DNA of 64,000 nucleotides from Gymnothorax reevesii (taxonomy: Eukaryota; Chordata; Actinopteri; Anguilliformes; Muraenidae): the NCBI GenBank assembly GCA_029721435.1, contig CM056576.1:118781166-118845165 (forward strand). The letters are read 5' to 3'. A program made the translations under genes and the position numbers. Each line of letters starts with the position of its first letter. The stretch's first letter is position 1. The notes below the pieces were generated by a model. It had not been told where the DNA came from and ran no database searches. It saw only the letters and a program-made list of their open reading frames with translations. Positions 11,951-21,885 of this stretch are shown in pieces.

Positions 11951-12081
11951 ACAGGGGTAAGGCCCCTGGAGTAGTTCTAAGGTTAAGGGCCTTGCTCCAG
12001 GGCCCAAGTGCGCAATGCGTGTTGACTTTATCTGATTACCAGATTCAGAACCTACCACGAGGCTACCCTGCTGCCTGGACA
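11951..12081 (-). mobile_element. tRNA-derived SINE fragment
   Basis: Read on the minus strand, a tRNA-like head (GCAGGGTAGCCTCGTGGTAG, an A-box-like segment) is followed by a degenerate B-box region and then by GAGCAAGGCCCTTAACCTTA and CTACTCCAGGGG. That body is a hallmark of a widespread fish tRNA-SINE (consensus GAGCAAGGCCCTTAACCC..GCTCCAGGG). The 3' part and tail are degraded and no target duplication was identified. The 87-codon frame covering it is a by-product. Confidence 0.75.
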
Positions 12082-14440
12082 TCCAGCAAACACACCTGCT
12101 CTTTGAATCACACTTGTATTAATATTGTAATCATTCTCAAAGACCAGTCTGATAAAATATAATGAAAAATTAAGAGATTTTTTTTTATTTTTTGACACAA
12201 AGTCATTCCTATCTTGAGCTAATGGGGAGATACTGAAAAATGGTTAATAGTCAATTTAAAAAAAAAAAAGAAAAGTTTTTCCTGGTTCCCATACCCCACT
12301 GTGCTCTGCGAATGAATATTGTATCTATACACTTTCGGACATGATCAAAGGGCCGCCGATTGATTCCTGTACATACAAAAAGACAGTGCCTGCTGTTTCT
12401 CTCAGATACAATGATGGGAAAAAGGACCTGATGCATTCAGAAGAAACGCTTTGTTCTTTTGCTAATAAGGCAGGAGCTCAAAGTTGACTGGTGGTCCTGC
12501 TGTGATAAAGTCTTTGAGAAGAAATGAACGTTTCAAAACTCAGAGATCTCCGCCCGAGGCGAAAGGTTCCAGGTTACAACCTCAGTTCTGAGCGTAATCA
12601 GCGGGCGTGTGAAGACTGGGCCTGCCTTTAAAGAAGGAAAATCAAGTGTGACTCACACTGATGCTCTATAACTAAAACAGGGCAGGAAAGGCTTCTGTTA
12701 ATTATGACATCCATCATCTGCCACTAATCATTCAGAGCAAGGTTGCAATGATGCAAATGATCTATCCCATTAAATTCAATACAATTCCTATGATTTCCTC
12801 CATTTCTTAATTTGAATTGACAGTCTCTTGAATGTCATTTTTCCTAAGCAGGTCCCAGTCTTGATGAATTGGGGGGAATAAAAGAACCAGACTCCTCACA
12901 CTGGCATTATGCACAAGGATATATCTGATTTCATGATATCAATGAATATAGTTTAAATAGTGGATTTCTATCTCAGCCCAGCAATGCTAACTTTTTTTTT
13001 TTTTTTCAAAAAAGCTACTTTCCCTGAGCAGGTCTTTTAAAAGCTGACAGTTCATGTTTATGCCCAGTCACTTGGAAATATTTTGTTGTCTGACTCAAAC
13101 TGAAATGGCTCTCAATAAATTTTATTCATGAAGTGTTCACTCAAGCTAGGATTGTTTACTATGAGCTGTTCACTGTGCATACAGAATTAACATAGGACCT
13201 CTTTGCTTTTTATGTCTAACGTCTGTTTAATCACAATGTTTGGCCTATAATGTGGTTTTATTAACAGCCTTTTCTTGATCTGTATTCAATGTGCAGTCAT
13301 TAGGAACACACAGTCATCAATATTTAGTGTTAACCACGATCTAAAGCTGTTCTTATCCTCTTGCATTGGCCTTATTTTAAACTCATGAAAAGATTTCAAA
13401 TGTAACTGAAAAACAAGTGAAGTATAAAGGTAATAAATTCAATCGATGGAACAACTGAGCCATCGCACTTTTTAAAGAGTGAAGTAAGGCTCTGCCTATT
13501 ATGCAGTTCCATCTACCTCCACACTGTTTCTGCTCATTGATATTCCTCTTTGCTGCTGTCACTACAAAGCAGACGGTTCTCAGTTTTCACACAGAAAGGT
13601 GATATTCCTGGTGACACTGCTTAACCCGTGGAGGGAAATTCACATACAGGTCTCCTCTAACTGACCAATTAGCTGTATCGCACAATCTGCTAGCCTGGTA
13701 CTTTCCACCTGCCGTACACGAGCCTAATTAGAGCCCCCTCTCTCTCTCATGATCTTACCATCATGGACCACAATAAAATATTTAGCACTAATGAGCTCCT
13801 GGAGGGAATTTAAGCATGCTGTCACTGACTTCTTAGACATTTTTTTGTTACATGTTCACACCAGTCAGGTGATTCATAGTTTGCATTAATTCCTTGAGCG
13901 AATATGGTATGCGCCCTGCCGGCGTGCACCCACTTGCGTACAATGACACAAAGGATTAGTGCCAGGTGTTTGGGCTCAGGAGCAGAAATGTCAGAGTTAA
14001 AAGAATTGACCTGCAGTGATTCTTGGTTGCATGTAGGATGCATTGATACAACAGCCAATTATTGGTGCACAGGTGTAGACTAACAGCCAGTTTAAAATAA
14101 CTGAAAAAGACACATTCCAATCACTAATGTCTGATTAGGAAACACACTCAACATAGTATTTTCTCAACAAGAATTTCAGTGACTTCTTGACTCGCCTGAC
14201 TCACATTAGGCATAGCCAACCCTGGCCCTGCTTGGCTGCAGCTTCTGTTGGTTTTTGTTTTCACCACCTTTTACAGACCTTGTTGCCCAGGAAAAGTGAG
14301 TCAATTGTGTAATTATCTGCGTTGGTTGATCAGTTATGTCCAGAGTAACAACAACAACCAGGGGAGAGTTCAATTAGCCAAATAATGTGCTTTGTAGTAC
14401 ACCCCTCTGGACAAGGGTTGGCTGCAACACAGCTCCACCT
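12082..14440. other. Long non-coding stretch
   Basis: No gene or transposon was recognised. T- or A-rich runs occur near 12180, 12259 and 12992. The block at about 13490-13820 is of balanced composition, with several homeodomain-like TAATTAG words. It could be conserved regulatory sequence, but this cannot be judged without other genomes. Confidence 0.35.
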
Positions 14441-14960
14441 TAAGTGCGTCTCGCATAGATGCTAGTGGATGCTCAATCTAACGTCAAAATAATTGATGAT
14501 TATTTATATAGCAACCATCACCAAAATAAGTTGAGATCAACTCATCCCACCTTCATCCAGCTTACGTTTCATCACGCTAACGCATGCGTCTTCTTCCCCT
14601 TCCGTGACCAGGAAATTGTTCCCTTTTCGCCATTATGGAGCATCTTCCAATCACTTAAATGTAGCTTAAGGAGATGGAGAGCGAGGAGTAAGGAGGCTTC
14701 AGGTGGAGCTTAAAGTGAAGAAACACGGGTGTAGCCTACGCTGAAGCTTTTCACCGAGTGGATTGACATTTCAATGCCGTACCTCCACATGTGACATCGC
14801 TTAATGGATCGATGGATTTCTCATTTTCCGGCTTTCGGCTCTTCCGTCCTAGCATCTCTGTCAGATCCTCGCAACGAGAAGCTAAGACGCGACAGAGAGA
14901 CACAAATGAGGGAAGAGGTGAAAATTATAGCATATTCACAAACTCCCCTGGTTAGCTTCT
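14440..14960 (+). other. Moderately CpG-rich block with a 47-codon frame
   Basis: CpG is more frequent than in the flanks. An ATG at 14812 (context GATCGATGG) opens a 47-codon frame ending at 14955; the peptide starts MDFSFSGFRLFRPS and is Arg/Ser-rich. No acceptor or donor pair confirms an exon, and no family is recognised. This could be a decayed first exon or promoter-proximal sequence. The frame at 14459-14713 in the same block has no motif either. Confidence 0.2.
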
Positions 14961-14965
14961 AGCGT

Positions 14966-15450
14966 AGAGCCTGTCCCAGTGTACAATGGGCGAGAGGCAG
15001 GGATACGCCCTGGATGGCTCACCAATCTAGCACAGGAATCAAACACCATTCACTCGCACACTCATTCCATTGGATGATCTAGAGCAGGGTTCACCAAATC
15101 TGGGCCTCAAATTCAAACTCAGCTCTGGTTCTCGTCTTTCCCGGGGAAACAGCTAAACAATTAGTGCTTCTGGTCGGCCAGACTGTCTTTAATCCTGACT
15201 ACCAGGTTAAGGAAGTGCGGAAAATCAGCAGCTCTCAGACCTGGAGGGCCGTGATTGGATGATCACTGATGCAGGATCTTTGAATAACCTGGCATATATA
15301 TCTTTGGACTGTGGAAGATAACCAGAGTACGAGTAAGCTTCAGGAGTAAGGACATGTAAAATTGACACAGACAGGCCTGGACCAAATTCAAACCCACAAC
15401 TATTTTCACGAGGCAATTCTGATACCCACTGCACTACTGTGCCATTACCT
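14966..15450 (-). mobile_element. V-SINE-like tRNA-derived SINE, split by a hAT MITE
   Basis: On the minus strand the tRNA-like head lies at about 15450-15380 (GGCACAGTAGTGCAGTGGGT as A-box region, GTGGGTTTGAATTTGG as B-box region). It is followed by the conserved central domain (CTGTGTCAATTTTACATGTC.., CCACAGTCCAAAGATATAT). The 3' part resumes beyond an insertion at 15083-14966 and matches the usual tail (CACTCATTCCAT..CCCTGGAT..GGGCGAGAGGC). The order agrees with the fish/vertebrate V-SINE layout. It is diverged, and the insertion at 15084-15272 separates the central domain from the tail. Confidence 0.7.
15084..15272. mobile_element. hAT-like MITE nested in the SINE
   Basis: The left end GCAGGGTTCACCAAATCTGGGCC and the right end (reverse complement GCATCAGTGATCATCCAATC then GGCCCTCC) are related inverted termini of the fish CAGGGGTCACCAAA class. 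GATCT lies just outside both ends, consistent with a decayed duplication. Boundaries are approximate. Confidence 0.5.
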
Positions 15451-16092
15451 ATTTTGGTCAAATAAACTGCAAATTATACATTTTCTCTCAGCACTTTCAT
15501 GTGTGTTGTTTTAGACCCAGTGCATTTTGCTGTTGAGACCCATCTCTGCAGGCTCACAAAAGGGATTTACTCTGTTAAACACATGATGCATTTCTTTGTG
15601 TCTTAAGTACTGCAATACATTATTTTATTTTGTCATGTGAAAATGCCACCCTGAAGGAAAGACAGGGCAATATTCGTTTAAGGAAGAAGGGATTTCTACT
15701 TTCATTCTAAAAAATAAAATGTGTATAATGTCTCATCTATCTGTTTTTGCTTTGAAATTGCCCCTCCACGAATTACGAACAGTAAAAAGATGAGCCCTAC
15801 TTTGAATTCATCTTTTTTTCCTGTTTATGTATTCCTGTCCATACATTTTCAGTCATAAATATTAATCTTTCTGATGGAAAGTTTGTGATAATTACCAGGC
15901 AGTCGTGTGATGGCATCTAGTCTGATAATGGAAAATTGTTAATGATGCTTTGCATACAGCCATTTAAAGACTAGGCCTAATCATGATTAAACACAACTTT
16001 TTTGATTAAAATTGATTTCCTGGCAAAATGTATTAGATGGATACTTTGTTATGTCATTGTTTCACACAAAACACGAAATACCCACCATTACT
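15451..16092. other. Non-coding stretch
   Basis: Nothing recognised; AT-rich with short frames only. Confidence 0.4.
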
Positions 16093-17035
16093 TTAACCCC
16101 TTAAAACTCCGGGAAAATTTGCCTAAAATGCCTATGAAAAGCGTACCCAAAGTAAATTGAACGCTGTTCTTGAACCGTTTGGACTATATGGATGGTTATG
16201 GTCTCATTTGAAAGGAAACACTCTGAAGTTTTTCCCCCAGCTAAAAGAAATACTCTAAGTGCTACTGTCATTGAGTAATCCAAGCTGGAACACACTGAAG
16301 TAGAAGGTTTTTACTCTCGCCAAAATTTTTTTTTGCAAACAGATGCCTGAGAGCAGCTGGGACTTATTAGCTGAAAAACACAATGGGACCACAGCATGAA
16401 GTCTTACTTAGTTCCAGTTCAAATTTGATAACAATCCTACAAAAAATGAGCATTTTACACATGTTTTTCTAAGGCCATGTCTAGGCGTTTCCAAAAATGG
16501 CCATTTGGAGACCCCAAAAGGACCCTTGGATAACCATGGTCACATACCTAGGATAAAAGGGCATAACTCTTGAACGCTTCAACCTACAGTCATAATGTTG
16601 GGCTCTAATGAAAGGTGACACTTAGAGGAATCCAATCCCATATCCAGATTCACTATCAATATTGCTGAAAAAAAGTTACTGACGCATAAGCTCAAATTTG
16701 TGCACATAAGAGTCAAAATGAGTGCCTTTATGTTAAAAAAATGCTTTTTTATATGAAAGGTAAACAAACAAATGACCTTTACACAGCAAACTCACAGTAA
16801 AATATTTACAATATATGATCAATAAAAAAAAGTAAAAGTTACTGAAGCATAAACTCAAATTTCTGCATATAAAAGTCAAAACAAGTGCTGTCATGTAAAA
16901 AAATGTTTTTTACATGAAAGGTAAACAAACAAATAACCTTTCCATAGCAAACTATTTACAGTATATGATAAATAAAAAAATTAAAAGGTTACTGAGGCAT
17001 AAACTCAAATTTGTGCATATAAACCCCAAGGGAAG
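16093..17035. mobile_element. piggyBac-like non-coding portion
   Basis: The block starts at TTAACCCCTTAAAACTCCGG. Its interior phrases (GGGCATAACTCTTGAACGC, TCATAATGTTGGGCTCTAATG, AAAGGTGACACTTAGAGGAA) resemble the non-coding part of piggyBac-family elements common in fish, as I know them. No matching right-hand TTAA end was found, so the element is truncated, or its other end lies beyond the coding relic at 17478-17785. The assignment rests on recall of family sequence and the TTAA start. Confidence 0.45.
16673..17022 (+). repeat. Tandem repeat, about 2.2 units of 150-160 bp
   Basis: Three starts of AAGTTACTGA-GCATAAACTCAAATTTGTGC lie at about 16673, 16835 and 16984. Each full unit continues with AAAGTCAAAA, a T/A-rich hairpin (ATGTTAAAAAAATGCTTTTT type) and GAAAGGTAAACAAACAAATA. 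It lies inside the piggyBac-like block. Confidence 0.85.
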
Positions 17036-17199
17036 GAGATTCTGACTTTGTGCTTTTACATATATCCAAAGCAAAGGAGAGATTCCTTTGTCTTCGTTCT
17101 TGCCTGTAACGAAGACCCTATGTGGCACATAGTAAAATGGATCCTATTTACTTACTTTGTCTCACTCTGATTTTTTACAGGGATGAAAATTTAAATTCC

Positions 17200-17461
17200 C
17201 ACAACAACCAACGCCGGCGAAAAAAATAACTTCCTTCCACCTTCGGTAACGGAGGTAATAATGCGTAATATGGTAATAATATAATCATCATAATATCAGC
17301 ATCATATTATAATATCCTTTTCCCGTATTTATTTACACAGAATTACTCCGGTGAAAACATGACGGTGAACTCCAGTGAAAACATGACGTCCTGCCACCTT
17401 TCGTGACAGATGCAAATAATACGTAATGTAATTTTATAATAATAATAATAATAATAATAAA
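17200..17461. repeat. AT-rich block with duplicated motif and (TAA)n
   Basis: CTTCCACCTTCGGTAACGGA.. near 17232 is echoed by CTGCCACCTTTCGTGACAGA.. near 17392, each followed by AATAATRCGTAAT. A (TAA)n microsatellite runs at about 17436-17461. Confidence 0.6.
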
Positions 17462-17477
17462 TATAAATGTGACGTTA

Positions 17478-17785
17478 TTATATAATGAAATATAAGTAAT
17501 AATATAATGCGTACTTGTCAAGAGTAATGTCATCTCCCCCGAGAAACATTTCCTCTGCTACGGAGCCATCACGGTTTTGGTCGGATATTTCTTCCCCTGA
17601 GCTATCACTTGCACGCCGAGTGCACAGCTCTGCAGCTTCTGAACTGAAAATGATTTTTTTCGCAACCTTTTGGCTGTTTTTTCTTTCAAACTCCGTAAAC
17701 AACCATCAAACATTCGCTGGAAATCTCTCTCTGCCTCGCTCTGTTTTATGGAACGCACAGCACGCATTACGCACAGCTGAGCCAT
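17478..17785 (-). pseudogene. Acidic coding relic, possibly piggyBac transposase N-terminus
   Basis: Two overlapping minus-strand frames appear to be parts of one former protein. One (from 17785) begins MAQLCVMRAVRSIKQSEAER and holds a basic stretch (KEKTAKRLRKK). The other (to 17478) holds an acidic Ser/Asp/Glu segment (ASDSSGEEISDQNRDGS, then EEMFLGGDD). Acidic Ser-rich N-termini are typical of piggyBac transposases, and piggyBac-like sequence lies just downstream. No DDE core follows; the frame runs into AT-rich repeats, so the catalytic part is missing. A TATA-like word (GATATATAGG on this strand) sits about 70 bp upstream, near 17849-17858. The family assignment is inference. Confidence 0.35.
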
Positions 17786-18320
17786 ATTCTGTCCATTCTC
17801 TTACGCGAGCGATAGGCAGCGCCAGCCTTTTCGCCACCCCAACAACCTATATATCGGCGTTTCCAGAATTTCGTTGGTGTCATAATGCAACAATCGTCGT
17901 CTCGATTGGTTGCTGGTTGCTCGGGCTACACGCAAAAAAAGGAGGCATGAGCTTCGTTTCAACACAGGCACTCGTTGGCTATAGCAGGCTGTAGACAGGG
18001 CAGGGAAGCTCGTAACTGGTCGAGTGAGGTGTCAATCGAAAGGTTAGAGTGCAGACTCCATTTTGGCGCAAATGGCTGCGTACTGTCTAAATCTGTTCCG
18101 AAGCAACGACCACTAATGCAGCGAACTTTGTGGATAACCACCGATTCATTTCAAACGATGCAGCGGCTGTTCATGGATATTTACCGGTATAATAGTGTGT
18201 TTTGGAATAAAAACTTTACTTGGTTGGATTTACTGGAACTTCGTGGATGTAACAAGACCATTTTTGAGGGGATATGTCGGACTGGAAGAGTACTAGGGGG
18301 CTTCATCGGTGAGTCACATC
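17560..18320. promoter_or_regulatory. CpG-rich promoter-like block with a strong splice donor
   Basis: CpG density is clearly raised compared with the AT-rich flanks. The block has an inverted CCAAT box (ATTGGTTGCTGG near 17903), a minus-strand TATA-like word near 17850 and, on the plus strand, a consensus splice donor (ATCG then GTGAGT at 18309-18314). A plus-strand frame is open from 17975 through the donor; it has no recognised domain. The layout suggests a promoter, perhaps bidirectional, with a plus-strand first exon of about 18000-18308. It could belong to the adjacent transposon rather than to a host gene. Confidence 0.35.
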
Positions 18321-18844
18321 AGTTTTGTAACTGTTCGTTTGTTTGTTTGTGGTCTGACATGGGCGTTGATTAAAGCTGCTGGGATGATTATACTTTGAAA
18401 TGGTTGGCATCATTCGAATCTCAAGTATCTTAGCTTTCTGACGATATGTGGCATGAGTATCGCAGTTGCATACAAGCTGTGTAAATGGCGTAGTATGTTT
18501 TCAACTTTCAACTATGTTTCCCGATTACGGGCCGTCGGAGTGGTAACGGAGAACATACATTACATTTAATCCATGACCAAATGGCAAATAAAGCCATCAT
18601 CTTAAACAAAGCTCATTGCAAAACATTTTCCACTGTGCCTTTTGCACCACAAAATGAATGCAATCTTTGTACATGCGTGAATGCATACATGGTTCTCCCA
18701 AGCCCCTGTCAAAATCTCAGCAAATCAAGTTAGGGTTGGTTGGGAAAGGGCTCTGTGCATTACTGATGCGCCAGGGATTCCTTTATGGAGAAGTAATGTA
18801 TGTCTTATAGTAAACAAAGCTAAAAAGACAGAACCTGCTGCAGT
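18315..18844. other. Non-coding stretch
   Basis: Follows the putative splice donor; intron-like, with nothing recognised. Confidence 0.35.
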
Positions 18845-19038
18845 GGAGATGAACCCTTACATGTATACCATGGGTTGTTATGCATAAAGCCACCCTATTT
18901 CACTCATTGTTTTAAAATTATGCCCAAACTCCTTGCTATTCGGAGATGAACCCTTACATGTATACTGTGGGTCGCTATGCATACAGCCAATCTAGTTCAC
19001 TCATTGTTTTAAAATTAAGCCCAAACTCCTAGCTATTC
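18845..19038 (+). repeat. Tandem duplication, two 97-bp units
   Basis: Both units read GGAGATGAACCCTTACATGT..GTTATGCATA/GCTATGCATA..CACTCATTGTTTTAAAATTA..CCCAAACTCCT.GCTATTC. The second begins at 18942. They differ at only a few positions, so the duplication is fairly recent. Confidence 0.9.
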
Positions 19039-19744
19039 CTCAGGCTATTTACATGTATTTTTAATTAATTTATTTGTGTTAAAATTCTGGTGCATAGATT
19101 TCAAAATTGTTTAAGTCATTACAAGAATAAAATTATTACTGTGTTCTGGAAAGTTTGCAAGCAATATTATTTTAAAGTCTAGATGTACAGAATAGTATGT
19201 GTTGAATGAGTAGCAGTATGACAGCAGTAAGACCCCAGGTGGTATTTAGTCACCTATTTAGCAGCTATGCGTTTAAGGGATAATGCATGAACCAAGAAGA
19301 ACGTTTCTGAAAAAAGAAACAAACAAATCAACCAAGAACATTGAATCAGATATTAATGGTTTTAAAGTTTCCTTTTGTCATAGCGTTCCCACAAGTGATT
19401 CGACACTTGTATTATTTTCTTTGTGTCAAATAAGATCATAATTTCCTGTCCTTGCAGAAAATTGCACTCTGAGCCAATAAAACATTTTGTGTATAGCTAA
19501 ACAGCAAGGCTGTGAATGCTTCGTTGTGTCTTCACTCTAAATGACAGAAGTGTTTGTGATAAAGAGGAGTTTAGAGGAGTGATAAGAGTGTTTTGAGAGC
19601 TGCTAAAGATGTTTAGCACTTATATGAAAACAAGTTTATTCTGAGATAAGTTACACAACAGGAAAACAATGAATAAAATTATGGTTCTTGCACAAAGAGT
19701 TCAGTTCTTCTTCAACTAAAAATACAGTCAGTGCTACTGAGAAT
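19039..19744. other. Non-coding stretch
   Basis: Nothing recognised. Confidence 0.4.
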
Positions 19745-19950
19745 ATGGATGCTTTTCACATTGGTCTCTCTGAGCAACATATTGCAAAACCCAAATGGAC
19801 AATCGAATTAAAATTCAGGAACACTGTAAAAAGAACGTTCAGAGCCAATTACCTGGCCTGCACAGTTAATAGAAGCTTTTCATATCTGCCTGTTTGAGTA
19901 ATGTATTGCAATATCCGAACAAACAATCAAATTAAAATTTTTTACTTGTT
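19745..19950 (+). repeat. Degenerate tandem duplication of about 125 bp
   Basis: GCTTTTCACATTGGTCTCTC..GAGCAACATATTGCAAAACCC..ACAATCGAATTAAAATT recurs about 125 bp later as GCTTTTCATATCTGCCTGTT..GAGTAATGTATTGCAATATCC..ACAATCAAATTAAAATT. Confidence 0.65.
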
Positions 19951-20672
19951 TGGATGTTTACATTTGGGTTGAATGCTAATAGGAGGATTTTGTATTCAGC
20001 AGCACTGTTTCAAATAAGTTCAGTGCCAATTTCCTAATTAGCAGTTGACAGCCCTTTTAGATATTTGCATGCGAAGCTAAAAAGGTGTAATTTAAGAAAT
20101 AATTAGTTCGCAAAAATGCCTTTTGTAATTAAGTAGCTCCTTTTCAATGTTAAATTCAACTTGTGTTGGAATTAGGAAGGGTACAATGCAACAAGGGTAC
20201 ATTAAGCCTAGTTTTTTATTTTATTTTTTTCAAGCAAGCATTTATGTTTCTGAAAATTATTACATTTATCATCCCCATTTCTGATGTGAATAAGAATTCA
20301 GCTTCACAGAGAGGAAAATCGATGTATTCTCCATCATATCCTGTATTTAGCAACAACAGAGCAACAAGCATCCCAATTCTCCATTCCAGCAGCGGGCAAA
20401 AACTTTGAGACAATGGCTCTTTGGCTTTACTGAGGCAATGTGAACCCTGAAATTGTTTGAGGGAAAATGCCTCAATGCTATGACTATATTTTATACTCAT
20501 AACAGGAACAATATACGATCAAATGTATGAGTATCTTGTGAAGCATTATAAAATAAAGAAATAATGGAATCAGCTCAAAATAGCTGGAAAACTCTCCACC
20601 AGAATGCAATTTGATGATAATATTTGAGGATAAACCCTAGCCGAAGCTACTGTCAAGGAGAATCATATATGT
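19951..20672. other. Non-coding stretch
   Basis: No gene recognised. Paired frames at 20163-20500 lie on opposite strands of the same DNA and have no motif. Confidence 0.4.
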
Positions 20673-20731
20673 TTAGATAGATAGACCGATAGATAGATTG
20701 ACCGATAGACAGATAGACAGATGGATAGATT
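20673..20731 (+). repeat. (GATA)n microsatellite
   Basis: About 59 bp of imperfect GATA/GACA tetranucleotide repeat. Confidence 0.9.
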
Positions 20732-21684
20732 CTGAGCATGGAATGTGATTATATATGGCTCAAATGGCAATATTCCCCCCCAAAAAAACATCAAATACAC
20801 ATTCTTCATATTTGTAATACGGGAAGAGTTAAAAAGAGATGGGATGATAACTTGGCTAAAAGTATTAGGTAATTCAGCCTTATACCAGCTTGGTATGCGG
20901 GTTATTATGTTCATGTCAACTTTCTCTTCTCACTTGTTTGCTTTGTTTCAGCACATGCTGATGTGAGCCGGGTATAATTCAATTAATCGGTCAGCTGAGG
21001 ATCTGTGAGGTGTTTGTTTCTCAAACTTGAGACTCCGGTGAATTAGCGCTTTCACCCAGTTGTGCATCTGGGCCTGCTAATCCTCCTTCTTGTGCTGGGT
21101 AAATCCAGTTTGCAATCTTTTAAGATAAAAGTCTACATCTTTTCATGAACTCTTCTCATGCATGGAATAGCTCTGTGGCTGCTGAAATTGGGCTTTGCCA
21201 TCATGCATAAAAACTATGTAAAAAAAGAAATCATAAATTTCAAACACTAATCAGATTTGGTATCATTATCAATGTCTTGGCTGTATTTCACATAAATTTA
21301 GCACAATCTTGGTGAATGAAAATATAACAGAAGAGCCAATTGCCCAAACCACTTTTGTCACATTTTCCCACACTATGAGATACGGATGGGAAACGCCTTT
21401 TAAAGTTACATAAATTGTTTTTTCTAAATTTGGTGACTAAAGCACTTTTTGAGCTGGGGTCTGCAATTAGCAGATTTTATGGATCTATTATACATTGACC
21501 TTTTTCTTCCCAAAATAGTCCTTATGACGTGTTTACTTTCCGCACCCGTGTCTTCAATTAGGGGGGGACTCTTCCTTTCGAGATTCTAAACTCAAATACT
21601 AAAATGGAAATGCTTGTCATTAAAATAATATTTTTGGCATCTAGGCATCTGATCCCACTCTATGTGGGAAACTCAGAGCCCACA
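20732..21684. other. Non-coding stretch
   Basis: Nothing recognised apart from short chance frames. Confidence 0.4.
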
Positions 21685-21885
21685 GGTGGATGTTGGGGTG
21701 GAGGTGGGGTGTTAACTAGCAGCAGGCAAGAGTCATGCAGCATTAAAGAGTGATGCAGCTGAAAAGCAGACAAAGGTTATGTTCTGCTACTAAAACAGCC
21801 CACCCTCTTGAGGAGCGGCGGGGTGTCTGATATGCCCATAGTCCCATAGACTCTCCAATGCATGTCTTGAGTTGTCTGCCTGAAC
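21685..21885 (+). repeat. Dispersed repeat family, copy C
   Basis: Starts GGTGGATGTTGGGGTGGAGG, continues TGTTAACTAGCAGCAGGCAA, and ends CTTGAGTTGTCTGCCTGAAC, collinear with copy B at 11250-11480. Confidence 0.65.

Noticed and set aside
17515..17994. 159-codon plus-strand frame
   Set aside because: It runs opposite the acidic minus-strand relic and through a CpG-rich block where stops are rare; composition is mixed and no domain is visible.
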